Source: Dicyema japonicum
Lineage: Eukaryota > Dicyemida > Rhombozoa > Dicyemidae
Assembly: GCA_011109175.1 (NCBI GenBank)
Contig: RDEW01000035.1
Coordinates: forward strand, 448,902-512,901
Reading direction: 5' to 3'
Length of the DNA: 64,000 nt
Shown: piece by piece, positions 11,923-22,360 of the stretch
Layout: every line of letters begins with the position of its first letter
Position numbering within the stretch: the stretch's first letter is position 1
Notes under the pieces: generated by a model
Told to the model about the DNA's origin: nothing
What the model saw: the letters and a program-made list of their open reading frames with translations, nothing else
Database searches by the model: none
Program-made: the position numbers and the translations under genes

Positions 11923-12265
11923 TGAGATACGAGCTATTCAGCATTCTCTTACACCTAGTTGCAAGGTGATCGACGGTCTCTTTACTTAGTTACAATATCC
12001 GCACTTAGTTTCTCCGTTATCAAAAAATATGTTACGATTCTTAAGTAGACACAGCCTTCCCTCGGTTATAGGGGAGTGATTTCCATGCACTAGCATTCAG
12101 AGGATTCAGCAATATTCACTTCTGTGTCTTTCAAACACTGAAATAAAGTAAAGTGAGCGGTTTCTTCTCAATTTTCCCAGTAGATATTCGTGTTATATTT
12201 CCATCAATTTCGACAAGTCTTTCATATATTTAGTGTTGTACTTTCGGGAAATGAATTCTACGATA
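11923..12265 (-). repeat. 343-bp dispersed repeat, copy 2
   Basis: Partner of 2308-2650: same length, five differences seen, all transitions. The minus strand carries the same LINE ORF1-like reading. It joins directly to a LINE 3' end on the right. Confidence 0.75.
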
Positions 12266-12440
12266 GTGGCCATGTGTGTTTATTTGAATTAATAATAACA
12301 CAAGAGACCACGGTTACACAAACTAACTAATCACGTGATCCTAGCACGCTCTAGCAGGGACCTCATCTTGGCCGATGCTCTTCCCTCGACCCCACTAAGC
12401 ACGTATCAATCGAATGACTGGGTCTTCGCATTTGTATCTT
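12266..12440 (-). mobile_element. LINE 3' end, minus strand
   Basis: On the minus strand: AGGATCACGTGATTAGTTAG, loop, CCGTGGTCTC, then TTATTATTAATTC. The stem arms GGATCACG and CGTGGTCTC pair with one G-U. The sequence CGCTCTAGCAGGGACCTCAT and its neighbours recur at 55985-56240, so the two are copies of one subfamily. Confidence 0.65.
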
Positions 12441-13490
12441 TTTTTACTTTAAATATTTTTGACGTGTTTTCCATTTATTTTGCAGCTATTCTAATTTAGT
12501 TGAAAAATGTGTAACTCAAATAAGGTCAGGACATCATCATGAGGTATCAAGATGTCGTTTTCGCGCTGTGGGATAAAAAGATCGGCTGCGAATAGGTTGA
12601 AAATAAAGCTGATATGTGTGATCCTCAGGGACGCCATTTTGTAAAAATTCATGATGCCGATTTTAAATCTCCAACGAGAACAAATACTAACCACAAGTTT
12701 AAGGTTTTCATGGATTTCTGATAAAATAACTGAGGACAGTCTTCAATTTATCAGCAAATAATTTCGTTAGTATTACTTTGATAAAACAGTTTCATATTGA
12801 TACAAGAAAATATATTAAAAAGTCTCATTCGGAGCTATTCTCTTTCTTCGATACAAATTAGTAAAGGGAAGAAATTGGTCTTTAAAAAAACAGTCAAAAA
12901 ATCCTCGAGCCATAAACATGGATAATGTTAGATTTGTCAGTTATTCCAATGAATTTTTCTTTTATGGTATTGCAATTGTCCAATTCCATTCCTTATAACA
13001 AGGTTATATTGGATTTTTAGTAAACTTTGTGATTATTCCCTTACTAATTCAAATAATCAAAAAAATTCAACAATAAGCCAAATTTACCCCATTTCCTTTA
13101 AAGACGAATAAAATACCATTTCCGATAAATTTGAAAGTCAAATCATTACGGAAAAGTTGTAATCTAAAAGACGAAATTTCGATTGGAGTTGTTTTGTAAA
13201 ATTAGCTGTTTCCTTGGAACTATAATCCAATCACCATATTTAGTTTTAGGAATCGATGTGTTTTTAGTGTAACGTTCACAATTTTAAATATAGTAATAAT
13301 CATAAAAATCAATTCTATTTTAATTTCTACAGTATAAGATTCATCAATAAATTTTGGAAAATATTTAAAGTTTAATGTATAATTGGGATAACATAACAAA
13401 GTATCCCCTTTCGCTTCATATAAATCCTTATTCAACAAAATTGTTAATATAAAGTTAATTAATATATAACTTAAATTTTATAAAATTTCA
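12441..13490. other. No gene recognised
   Basis: AT-rich. The short open stretches at 12491-12694 and 13220-13438 (-) have no family resemblance that I can see. Confidence 0.35.
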
Positions 13491-13895
13491 GAAATAAAAT
13501 TTTATGATTCCCCGATTCCCATTAAGAAGACCCTTTCAATCCTTGGAGTCATCCTGGATCTTCTATAATTCACTCATCAAGTGAACCTAGTAATCCCGAG
13601 GATCCGAAAGAAATTTGGAATTTTCAGGGTATTTACGAACTCCCCAGTATCTTCCCGACCATCGTTAAAGCTTTTCTTAAGATGGCAAAGTTCCCTAATC
13701 ATCCCCTCGGGCCGGACATCAAAACTATATATGGACGCCTGTACGAGATATGAGAACAAACCTTCCCCTTTGTAGAGATTAATCCAGGACTCCAAAACTA
13801 ACCACAGGAGAAAGCCAGATATGGACACCGGGATCACCTAACTTAAAGATCACTTTTTGTCCTCGTGATTCCAGGGTTAATAAATTAAATTTAGC
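13491..13895 (+). mobile_element. LINE 3' end fragment
   Basis: Ends with GGGATCACCTAACTT, a T-rich loop, CTCGTGATTCCAGGGTT and AATAAATTAAAT, the 3' signature of the LINE family in this window. Upstream sequence (13500-13820) is the decayed C-terminal coding end. Confidence 0.65.
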
Positions 13896-13915
13896 CTAAG
13901 CAGCAAATGTCTCTA

Positions 13916-15526
13916 TACCATTTCAGGTTTAAAGTGGGTCTTACCAAAAGCAAAGTGGTCTTACCAAAAGCAAAGTGGTACTTACCAAAAGCAAAGTGGT
14001 CTTACCAAAAGCAAAGTGGTACTTACCAAAATCAAAGTGGAACAAAAATTATTTTTTTGTTATAGGATGAAGATTAATTTCAATTGCAAAAGTTCGAGAT
14101 CAATCGCAAAAGTGACAAAGCAACATGCAAAAGTGTCGAGATCAATTGCAAAAGTGACGAGATCATTTGCAAAAGTGACAAAGCAACATGCAAAACTGTC
14201 GAGATCAATTGCAAAAGTGACTAAGCAAAAACCTATATATTTGCATGTCTGCGCAAATATTTCATTTTTTTATTCATTGCTCAAATAAAAAAGTCTGAAG
14301 CTGAAATTAAGAAAAATCTTATTATCGGGGCTTATGAGGGAGATGGTGACTGGAGGAAACTTGCAAAATCTCTCGATGTTCCGAAAACTACTACTTATCG
14401 TTGGTTGAAAAACAAAAACAAACCTGATCAGCGAGGGGGATCAAAAGCAAAAAAATTTCTTGATAAACATAAAGATTATTGTGTTGAACAGCTCGAAATT
14501 AACCCTAGGATTACTCTTGAGACCTTGAGAATTCTTTTAAATTCTAATTTCAGCTTAAATGTTTCAAAAGAAACCATTCGAGTCCACTTGGACGGTGCCT
14601 GTTATTCTTTGAAAGATATCAGGTATGAACCAGAGAAAGGCAATAGTGAATTAAATAAAGAAAAAAGAAAAAAATTTATAACTTCATTATTGGAATATCA
14701 ATCGGAGGAAATTCCAATATTATTTATGGATGAAACAAATATAAACATGCACATATCCCGTAAAAAGGGTCGATCAAAAAAAGGAACAAGGGCTAATGTC
14801 GTTGCAACAAGTTCGCGAGGTGCCAATGTACATTTCATTGGTTGCATCGGGTCCCTTGGATTGTTGCATTATGAATTCAAACGTGGATCCTTTAATAAAG
14901 AATCCGCCCATGAATGGGTGAGAATTTGTCTACGAAAAGCCAGGGAAGTTTACAATTTTCCAGTAGTGCTAGTAGTAGACAATGCTCCATGCCATTCAGG
15001 AATTGAAGAAATTGTCAGAGATAATGAATTCATCGGAAATAAAATTTTAAGATTGGGTCCCTATAGCCCTATGCTCAACCCAATTGAGAATATTTGGTCA
15101 GTTTTCAAAGCTGATGTAAAAAGACACATTGCTACAGATATGAAAAATATTTTGAATGGTGTGAGACAAGAAGCTTTGTCAACTACGGAGTTTCGACTTC
15201 AAAAGTTAGAAGAAAGTATGATTAATTCATTATGTATAATCACTCCATCTTTATGCAACACCGTAATTGCTAGAATTCAGAGGTTGGCCCCATCGGTGTT
15301 AAATAATGATGACATGGTTTATTAAATAATTTTTGTTCCACTTTGCTTTTGGTAAGTTCCACTTTGCTTTTGGTAAGTTCCACTTTGCTTTTGGTAAGTT
15401 CCACTTTGCTTTTGGTAAGTACCACTTTGCTTTTGGTAAGTACCACTTTGCTTTTGTAAGTACCACTTTGCTTTTGGTAAGACCCACTTTGCTTTTGGTA
15501 AGACCCACTTTAAACCTGAAATGGTA
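13916..15526 (+). mobile_element. Tc1/IS630-type transposon with tandem repeats in its inverted ends
   Basis: The ends are inverted copies starting TACCATTTCAGGTTTAAAGT and then several tandem units of ~20 bp (TTACCAAAAGCAAAGTGG with small spacer changes), at 13931-14042 on the left and 15333-15513 on the right. A TA dinucleotide flanks each end (13914-13915 and 15527-15528), as expected for TA target duplication. A second tandem array (TCGAGATCAATTGCAAAAGT-type units) fills 14085-14225. One long transposase gene lies between. No internal decay was seen, so this is the youngest-looking DNA transposon in the window. Confidence 0.88.
14291..15325 (+). CDS. Tc1/IS630-superfamily DDE transposase, apparently intact
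   Basis: Cuts and joins the element ends through a DDE catalytic triad. The N-terminal region has a helix-turn-helix pattern (WRKLAKSLDVPKTTTYRWLK, ~14346). The catalytic core shows PILFMDETNINMHI (first Asp, ~14725), VVLVVDNAPCHSG (second Asp, ~14970) and PYSPMLNPIENIWSVF (Glu, ~15085). I count 35 residues between the second Asp and the Glu, one more than the DD34E of classic Tc1. About 345 codons are open without a stop. No ATG is seen near the start of the open frame, so the first residues may come from a short upstream exon or a non-ATG start; the given start is where the frame becomes convincing. C-terminus ends before the right inverted repeat. Confidence 0.88.
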   Translation, partial: KSEAEIKKNLIIGAYEGDGDWRKLAKSLDVPKTTTYRWLKNKNKPDQRGGSKAKKFLDKHKDYCVEQLEINPRITLETLRILLNSNFSLNVSKETIRVHLDGACYSLKDIRYEPEKGNSELNKEKRKKFITSLLEYQSEEIPILFMDETNINMHISRKKGRSKKGTRANVVATSSRGANVHFIGCIGSLGLLHYEFKRGSFNKESAHEWVRICLRKAREVYNFPVVLVVDNAPCHSGIEEIVRDNEFIGNKILRLGPYSPMLNPIENIWSVFKADVKRHIATDMKNILNGVRQEALSTTEFRLQKLEESMINSLCIITPSLCNTVIARIQRLAPSVLNNDDMVY

Positions 15527-15528
15527 TA

Positions 15529-16690
15529 GTATGCTCCATTGACATACAGGTCTTTGATTTAGTCCCAAGGAAATTAGTTATGAGGAAAATCTTTGTCTCA
15601 GACATTTAAAACAAATTGAAAGTTTGGATTGCAATCTGTCACTGAATTTCTGACATACGGAATCTTACAAGGATTTCCTTAGTCATTTTGTTCAACCTTT
15701 TCCTGAACGAACCTAGACGTAGATACACTGGTACTTGTATACGCTATAATCATCGCAGCAAGAGACCAGGGCGTTCACACTGTGGTTGTGAGTATACAAG
15801 ATATACTAGACCACCTGAGTAGTTGGCTTATTAGGAACCTATTATACACAAGCCCTAAAATCTCATGTACGATGACTTTTACTTAAAATAGAAGACTAAC
15901 TGACTCTGGATAGCTCTTAACCCTTAATGGATATTTAATCCCTTCCACTAACTCCGTTAAGTTATTGGGTAACACGAAAGATTCCCTCATAAAATTCAGT
16001 AAGCACGTTAAAAACATCATCTCGCGCCCCAACAAAAACTGAACTTCTTTGACATTACAAAAGCAGCTTCAACTCGACGTTAAGATCACTTTATAATACA
16101 ACCAAAACTCAGCTATGGCTGGGCTGGATAGGTACAAAACTGTACAAATATTGATAAGATATAAGGAAGATCGATGTCTTTAAAGCAACTGTCATGAGGA
16201 TTCTACAAAGGTTCTCCATTTGATGTTGAGACCAACTCCTTTTGAGGCTTTTGTGAGTAGAATTGGAGCCCTAATGGCACCTCGTAAGTTCTATCGCCTT
16301 GTTCACTACAGGACGTAGTATGATTCGATTTTTCAGGTGGCGCCCAGTGCTAAGTTAGCATGGAAAAAATCATTTGCTATCCCCACTCATGGATGGGTTC
16401 CAACAACATGAAACACTGGACGATTTTTTTTCTTCTGAATGAAAATATGTTTCATTTTCATGATAACTATTAGCTTTTCTCGATGTGTCCATGTCTCATG
16501 AGACATTTAATGTCTAGAATCCAAAAAAAGTCTTTCCATACTGCACTGGAAGGATTCCCATAATTACGGATTTGGATGGACGTGATCCTTGGAGAAGATG
16601 GGTTTCACTCAGTCGTATGAACTGGATATTTTGTAATTCACTTTTAACCTCGTCCGTTTATCAGGGTCAATAATTTATTATCATTAAATT
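15529..16690 (+). mobile_element. Degenerate LINE with SINE-like 3' part
   Basis: Near 15745 a frame reads AIIIAARDQGV, the decayed YADD-box region of the same RT family as 6240 and 31610. From ~16330 the sequence resembles the SINE-like body (GGTGGCGCCCAGTGCTAAG, CATTTGCTATCCCCACTC). Ends with a weak TAATTCACTT stem arm and AATAATTTATTATC. Confidence 0.5.
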
Positions 16691-17067
16691 AAAAAAAACT
16701 GTAAAAATAATTGAGAAAAAAATTTAAAAAAGTACACTGCTTCTCATGACTAGATAGATGGTCGCCTAAGGATGTAGGGATGAATCTGATAAACTGATAA
16801 ACTGGATAATACACTAGTGCCAAGAAACTAAATCCAAAAGAAGATAGTATAGTAGAAGCAGGACCGTCGTCTGTGGGGCTGGATGATGTCACAGGAACTA
16901 AGATCAACATTGTTGGGAAGATAGTTGCCAGAACCAACTTGCATTCACTATCTGCCATTATTGAAGAGGTCCACTGTGTCTCTGAAGCTGAGTGGGTATC
17001 TCAGAATACTGCCAAGCATATTTGCTACTTTATCAATCGTGATATCCATGAAAGCTAGGAATCCACG
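16691..17067. other. No gene recognised
   Basis: Contains short open stretches on both strands (16689-16958 -, 16873-17058 +) without motifs. Probably old repeat. Confidence 0.3.
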
Positions 17068-17069
17068 TA

Positions 17070-18155
17070 CACTTGACCCTTGCAAATTGCTATTATTGTT
17101 TCCTTAGAATTTTGTGGCCAATTTGAAAAAATAAAATCAATAATTTTGAAGAACAATGAGCAAATAATTGCCTTAAATGAACAAAAAAGTTATTTAAGTT
17201 TTATTAAAAAAATGTAATTCCTAATTGTTTTTCTTTCCGTCAATAATAATTGATTTGTACTTTCTTATTGAAGAAATTAGAGAAACTTCATCTCAAGATT
17301 GGCTAAGAGTTCCTTCTCTATATCAGTTAATCTAACTGCAATATCCATTTTGTCTGTATCCCTTGTTTTTTCAGATTCTTTTTCACTATTTTCAGAATAT
17401 TCTAAAGAATTTTGATTTTCAATAAATGTTTCATTTTCCGTGTATTCAATATTTGAAAAAATCTTCAACTTTGAGAGGATCGAAAATGTCTGTTCTTCTG
17501 ATTGTTGTATCATTAATGTCAATTTCAAGAATTTCGTTATCGGAGTTATCAAAACTTTGAAACAATTTCTGATCGTCTCTTCGGATACGTCTTCCCAAGC
17601 CATTTTTGTAAAAAAAGAACGTATCCCTTGGCTTCAATTTCTTTTAAGAATTATTAAATTTGAGTTTCCAATAATTCATCAAATAGATTAACTTGCGTCT
17701 TGTAATTACTTAGTTGTAACTCATCCGCAAAAAATGCTGCCTAGTAGATATTAAAGCATCATTCACAAAATCACATAAAAATTGATTTTTCGAAAAGTAC
17801 CTTTAGACTCTATTACATCCATCCATTCAATCAACTTCTCTTCAAGCTTTGGTAACTTTGGTTTATGTGCAGTTTTAAAAGTCGGTTGATAATTTTTGAA
17901 TCTTTCAAAATAGTGTCTTCTTCAGTAAAAGATCATTTATTGTTTTTCTGGATATTGTCCTTCGGAACATGTTTGAGAATCTATCAGCTCATTGCTGCCA
18001 CGAAATGTCATCATTTTTTTCCACGAGAGGAATTGGAAGACATGTGTTAATTTATTTTTTTTAATTTAAATTAAAAATTGTGGTCAATTAATAAGGAGAA
18101 TAGGATTTTTCTAAGAAAATTTTTCAAAATGTGGCCAATTTGCGAGGGTCGAGTG
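17070..18155 (-). mobile_element. Pogo-like short transposon
   Basis: Inverted ends CACTTGACCCTTGCAAATTG (left) and CACTCGACCCTCGCAAATTG (right, read inward), followed at both ends by TGGCCA-type sequence, with TA flanks at 17068-17069 and 18156-18157. Length 1086 bp, shorter than an autonomous pogo element. The minus strand at 17277-17603 carries the C-terminal end of a pogo/Tigger transposase. Confidence 0.75.
17277..17603 (-). pseudogene. Pogo/Tigger transposase C-terminal remnant
   Basis: Starts MAWEDVSEETIRNCFKV, matching the AW--V--ETI-NCF block after the DDE core in Tigger/jerky transposases, followed by an acidic Glu/Ser-rich tail. The catalytic core is missing from this short element. 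Confidence 0.65.
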
Positions 18156-18159
18156 TATT

Positions 18160-18800
18160 AGTGAAGTTTCTCAGTTATCTTTATATAAATTTCTAATTTA
18201 ATTGTTTGGCAGTACAGGCAAGTGTGACCTTTGAGCTTTAAAATAATTTGATTATGGTTACGTGGTTCCAAGTCGATAAACCCGGGGAAAACATAACGTA
18301 ATATTTGTGAGTATAAATGTATCAATAAATCACTAAGGAATCCTTGTATGGAAGTCTTTGTCATTGAAGATGATCAGATCACAGAGAGAGTGCTGACCCA
18401 TTGTGGATATTTAACTTTCGTGTCTTCGCAGGTGACAATGCTTTTATTTCCCGTAGCTTCGATATTTTGGGAATGTATGACGGGGGCATGACCATTAAAT
18501 GGACTGTAGACATTCAAGATGGTGTGCCGTACTGTATGTGAGAATTCTAATAAGTCCCCATCTGTCAAATACCATATACCCCGGAAGTGTGATGTGAGAA
18601 TTTAATTGGTCCACTTTACAATCCGTCATTAGAGTGTACTGCACCAATAATTATCCCGTTTATATTCAATTGAAATATCACTAGAAAAGAACAAGGACTG
18701 GGGTTCTGTTCTATGTCTTCACAGAATACAGTCAGCAGATCACGGGAGAAAAGGAACCGTCCATGCAATAATGTGACTTGGTAGGGAGGTTCTAACCACT
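18160..18800 (-). mobile_element. LINE endonuclease fragment (APE type)
   Basis: On the minus strand: TILNVYSPFNGHAPVIHSQN (~18500), like the N-VY-P-F/N core of apurinic-type LINE endonucleases, with a preceding WYLTDGDLLEFSHT-like stretch. Frames are broken on both sides. Confidence 0.5.
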
Positions 18801-18882
18801 TGACGCAAATTATTGAAAAGTTTGAAACAAAATAAATTTATTAGTTATAAAAATTAAATAGGCAATACAAATATAATGAAAT

Positions 18883-20417
18883 TCAATATTTTTGAGGAAG
18901 GTATAAACTGAGATAATTTTTTGGAACAAAGCCACAACAACTACCAATCCTTGCCTTCCACCACCACGTGTCTTTACTGAATTCCAAGGCTTTAAGAATT
19001 TCCCCAGCCTTGAATGAAAGCTCATCGTCATTAGCAGACTCGTAGTTTGCTATCGTGTAGAGGAGACCATTATTGATAACCCCCATGCTATCCATATACT
19101 CTAACATGTAATTATAGTCCATACTCAATAAACAGTCCCTACATTCCTCATATCCCAGTTCGTCTTCATTACACTTGTCAAGGGGGATTTCTGGGTCAAT
19201 GTCGTTTGTGAAGGAATATGGAGCAGCTCCCGCCTCAATAAGCAATTTGACAATTTTTGTACTATTTAGAATAGCAGCACAGTGGAGTGGAGTCCTTCGA
19301 TTACATAAATAATATACCATCCATCCCCATCCATTGCATTTACATTGCATCCATAGGAAATTAGAAATTTTACTATTTCACTCTTTTGTGCACATATAGC
19401 CGTGTGGAGTAGTGTTAGTCCATCGTCCTTTGATATATCTCTGTCCTCCACCTATTACATCATTACAATTGTTATTCACGTCTTTTAGTGTCTCAACAAC
19501 AAGGTCAAGCTCTCCCTCAAAGGTAGCACTGAATAGCATGACATGAGGTTCAAAGTGGACTCTCCGTTCTCTCCTTGTTTTTACCATGTTTCCTCGTGAA
19601 TTCTACTTTTATGTGAAAGTTCATAACCTTAGCACTATCGTTTAGATAATCTCGACTTTCAGTTATTTTATTAATGGGTGAATATCTATTTGAGTTTGTT
19701 TCGTATAATATTGTAAGTTCACGGACTTTATTACGACTATGGACAACCGAATCACGTTGAATTGGCATTACTTTAGTTACTTTTGGGGGTTCACTCCTTA
19801 AATAGACATTGGGTCTTTCTATTGGCATTATTACAGCATAACTTGGAGAACATGATCGAGATCGATTTGATACCATAGTGGGGGATATATTGTTTAATAG
19901 GTCCCCCATTGAATTATTCGAATTCGTCCACCGTGTTTGATTCCTTCGAATGGATTCCCTCGGTTTTATCGTACCCGATGTCTACAATAAATAAACTGGC
20001 CCAACCAGATCGGAATGAAGTTTTCTGTACTGAAACAATGCGTCATTGAATTTATTCCGGGAGACAAAAAAGTTGTGATTTTCTGTGGTTCTATCGTCAA
20101 ATGTTTTATTCTAATGATTTGAGAACATTGGTTACGTTGATTAGGTCTTTTATGTCGTCATTAACTATAAATTTATTTTGATTCAAAAAATTGATTTTCT
20201 TATTCATATTTGTCTTTTCGCATATTTTTAGCGGAATGAAATTTTTATTTTCGTCTAAAAGATTAGATAAGAAAAGTGGTTTATTTATCAGCAGTCTCGT
20301 GAATAATACCTCTATTTGAGTGGGGACTGTTGGACCGTCCTGAGGTATTGGGCTCACAGTTGATACTAATGATTCTGTCTTTGTTTGGATTTTGAGTGTA
20401 TTTAACAGCTGCAGCAT
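18883..20417 (-). CDS. ASPP-family protein (ankyrin repeats plus SH3), short form
   Basis: ASPP proteins bind p53-family members, NF-kB or PP1 through C-terminal ankyrin repeats and an SH3 domain. Six exons: 20417-20136, 20110-20006, 19981-19628, 19602-19480, 19451-19318, 19294-18883, with introns of 25, 24, 25, 28 and 23 nt. All phases agree, giving 469 residues. Features: a basic stretch then RVHFEPHVMLFSATFEGELD, as just before ASPP repeats; ankyrin repeats with GLTLLHTAICAQKSEIVKFL and DGWTPLHCAAILNSTKIVKL; SH3 with YESANDDELSFKAGE, WWWKAR and GFVPKNYLSLY. The first 200 residues are not recognisable. Vertebrate ASPP1/2 are over 1000 residues, so the N-terminal region is largely absent. 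Start at 20417 is the first Met of the exon; an ATG at 20448 lies in another frame. The gene lies tail to tail with none of its neighbours. Confidence 0.85.
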
Positions 20418-20849
20418 ACGATTGAATAAATCGATTATTATTGTCCATCCTCAGACGTTTTAATAATTGACCAGAAACTTAACCAAAATGACGTACTATC
20501 CATTTAAAAGCAAGCCGTATTGCTTGGCGACAATGAGAGGTCAGCCACAGCTATTACAATTAATCACGATTCAAATTAAGTTGACGTTTATTATATGGAA
20601 TACTGACGATTTCTATGAATCGATCATAATAAGGACGTACTCAATATATTTCATGATTTACGCCCCTTCATTTAACAATTTATGTTGCGTGATCATTAAT
20701 ATATAATCAGATTTTATTGATTTTTATATATGACAATTGACTCTTAAATATCACTCAATAGTTTTAGTCAGTCAATTCTCCCCATTTATACTCCATTAAG
20801 ACAGTTTTAGCATTTATGAAAGAATCACTTAGCAATGTGGATAGTGTGA

Positions 20850-21245
20850 TATTTCTTAATAAATATATTTAAAATCTACTCAAATGAGTCGACAGTTAAG
20901 TATATACAGTTCCCACGGTTCCACAGGGACACGTTTTTCACAGTTATGGGAACTAGTAAAGGAAAGAGCAAGTAAAGCAAGGGAAGGCATATGATCCTTT
21001 TTGAAGCTGTCCTTTCAATGAGCGCTTTCAGATCACCCATTGTGGAAGCCTTCCGTTTTAATAGGGAAGAGAAGGATCCTTTATTGATGTCGATCAGGTG
21101 CTGGGGGTCTCCTGAATCAGATGGATCCCATGACGTCTTAGGGACTGAAGAAGGCAAAAAGTAGAAAGATATTATTTGACAAATGAATCGAACCCACAGC
21201 TAATCGCTACTCGAGTCACACCACTAACCACTACGCTATCTGGTC
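20850..21245 (-). mobile_element. tRNA-headed SINE
   Basis: Read on the minus strand, the head contains TAGCGTAGTGG (21228-21238, box A) and GGTTCGATTC (21185-21194, box B) at tRNA-like spacing, an internal RNA polymerase III promoter. The body shares GACGTCATGGGATCC, a GGATCC--TTCTC--CCCTATTA block and TTCCACAATGGGTGAT-like sequence with other SINE-like copies here. The tail has a GTATATACTTAACTG arm and AAATATATTTATTAAG. Confidence in the Pol III head is high; assignment of the tail is moderate. Confidence 0.75.
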
Positions 21246-21247
21246 AA
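21184..21247 (-). promoter_or_regulatory. Pol III internal promoter (A and B boxes) of the SINE
   Basis: Box A TAGCGTAGTGG at 21228-21238 and box B GGTTCGATTC at 21185-21194 on the minus strand. The sequence resembles a tRNA but the acceptor arms do not pair well, so I read it as a SINE head and not a functional tRNA gene. Confidence 0.7.
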
Positions 21248-21639
21248 CAACCTGGTTATCTGATTGACCTTGATTTAATATTTTTAATTTCAGCACTAGT
21301 AATGTTTCCATTACTCATCTCAGCTTAAGCAAAACTCACTTTATTTAAGAAGTAAGGAACATTTTTGCTAAATAATCCAAGACCTTGAAGGCTTTCTTAA
21401 CTTGTTCTTTTTTTGTGTGTGAGTCACTTAACAATCCGGTTCTTCAGTGATGAATTACTAACGACGGCCTCATTCGTCAATCCCAAAAGCATCGTAGATG
21501 CATGGAAGCTTTAATCGGAATGGACAGCAGCGAGATTTGAATCCGGAACCATCAGTAAGTGGTCTGGCACTTAATACAATTTATTTATCATTACTCCTTT
21601 TTTAGTGTTTCCTTTTTTCAGGGTTATATAATAATTTAT

Positions 21640-22000
21640 TTATTTAACTCCAAAACCACCAAGAAAGATAGGTCAAAACTAACTAATTAGGTGATCCCAG
21701 CCTCCAACAACATCCGAACTCTCTTCGTCTGGTCTTCTGATGACCCAACCACATTCCGGAAGCGCTTTCTCTTTATTCTGCATAGGAATTCAATCGGCGT
21801 GCACTTTTTTACAACCGACCGAAATTCCTCTGCATGGACAACCTTTCCCTTGAATGGGTTTTCCAGTCCTTGCAAAAACGTAGGAAACCCTGGCCATTTC
21901 TCACCGTCGCCTCCTCTGAAAGCAGACTGGGAACGGATGTGGAGTCTGATTGTATGCGCCTCATGATCTTCCGGACAACATTACCCACCACCAACAAAAT
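21640..22000 (-). mobile_element. LINE 3' end, C-terminal coding part
   Basis: Minus strand encodes RIQSDSTSVPSLLSEEATV, NGQGFLRFCKDW, FLCRIKRKRFRNVV and RVRMLLEAGIT, then stop, GGGATCACCTAATTAG, loop, TTGGTGGTTTTGGAGTT and AAATAAATAAATTATTAT. The same protein tail occurs at 8822 and 42230. Coding signal runs off abruptly near 22000, so the copy is 5'-truncated. Confidence 0.8.
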
Positions 22001-22360
22001 AATAATAATTTAGGGCATTTGTGAAAACTAAAATGATTAAAAACGATAAAATAAAATGTAAAAAATAATATTTAATATAAAAAGTATATTATTAATAATT
22101 AAATAATAATATTTTAGGCGGGAAAACAATTTTGATATGAGGTTGTTGATAATTATATGTCTTTAGCATTACAGAAAATAGTCTTTTAAAAATGATTGAT
22201 GAAGTAATACTAGATTTTTTAAATGGCTTAAAGACAAAATCAAAAAAAACCCTTTTAATTGACAGCAAGGAAAAGTATTTTGTGTTAAATATCATAGAAA
22301 TTTGAAAATTTGGGTTCATTGGCACAATGTTAAGTCCATTCTGAGAGCAGGTATTATTTA

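Noticed and set aside
14016-14288. Plus-strand frame with repeated SIAKVTKQ units
   Set aside because: Translation of the internal tandem DNA array; no independent evidence of a protein.
14405-15325. A bacterial IS630 insertion
   Set aside because: TA flanks, AT-rich codon use, long eukaryote-type inverted ends and the surrounding metazoan genes argue for a native Tc1-type element, although the superfamily is shared.
13931-15513. CRISPR-like array
   Set aside because: Units are tandem and near-identical with no unique spacers, they are inverted at the two ends of a transposon, and the sequence is eukaryotic.
15299-15568. Minus-strand repeat protein (Lys/Ala/Lys/Trp units)
   Set aside because: Product of translating the tandem DNA repeats in the right inverted end of the Tc1-type element.
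20467-20706. Plus-strand 79-codon frame upstream of ASPP
   Set aside because: No motif and no neighbour support; likely chance in AT-rich DNA.
21184-21247. A tRNA gene on the minus strand
   Set aside because: A and B boxes are good, but the acceptor arms do not pair and the sequence continues into a SINE body; read as a SINE head.
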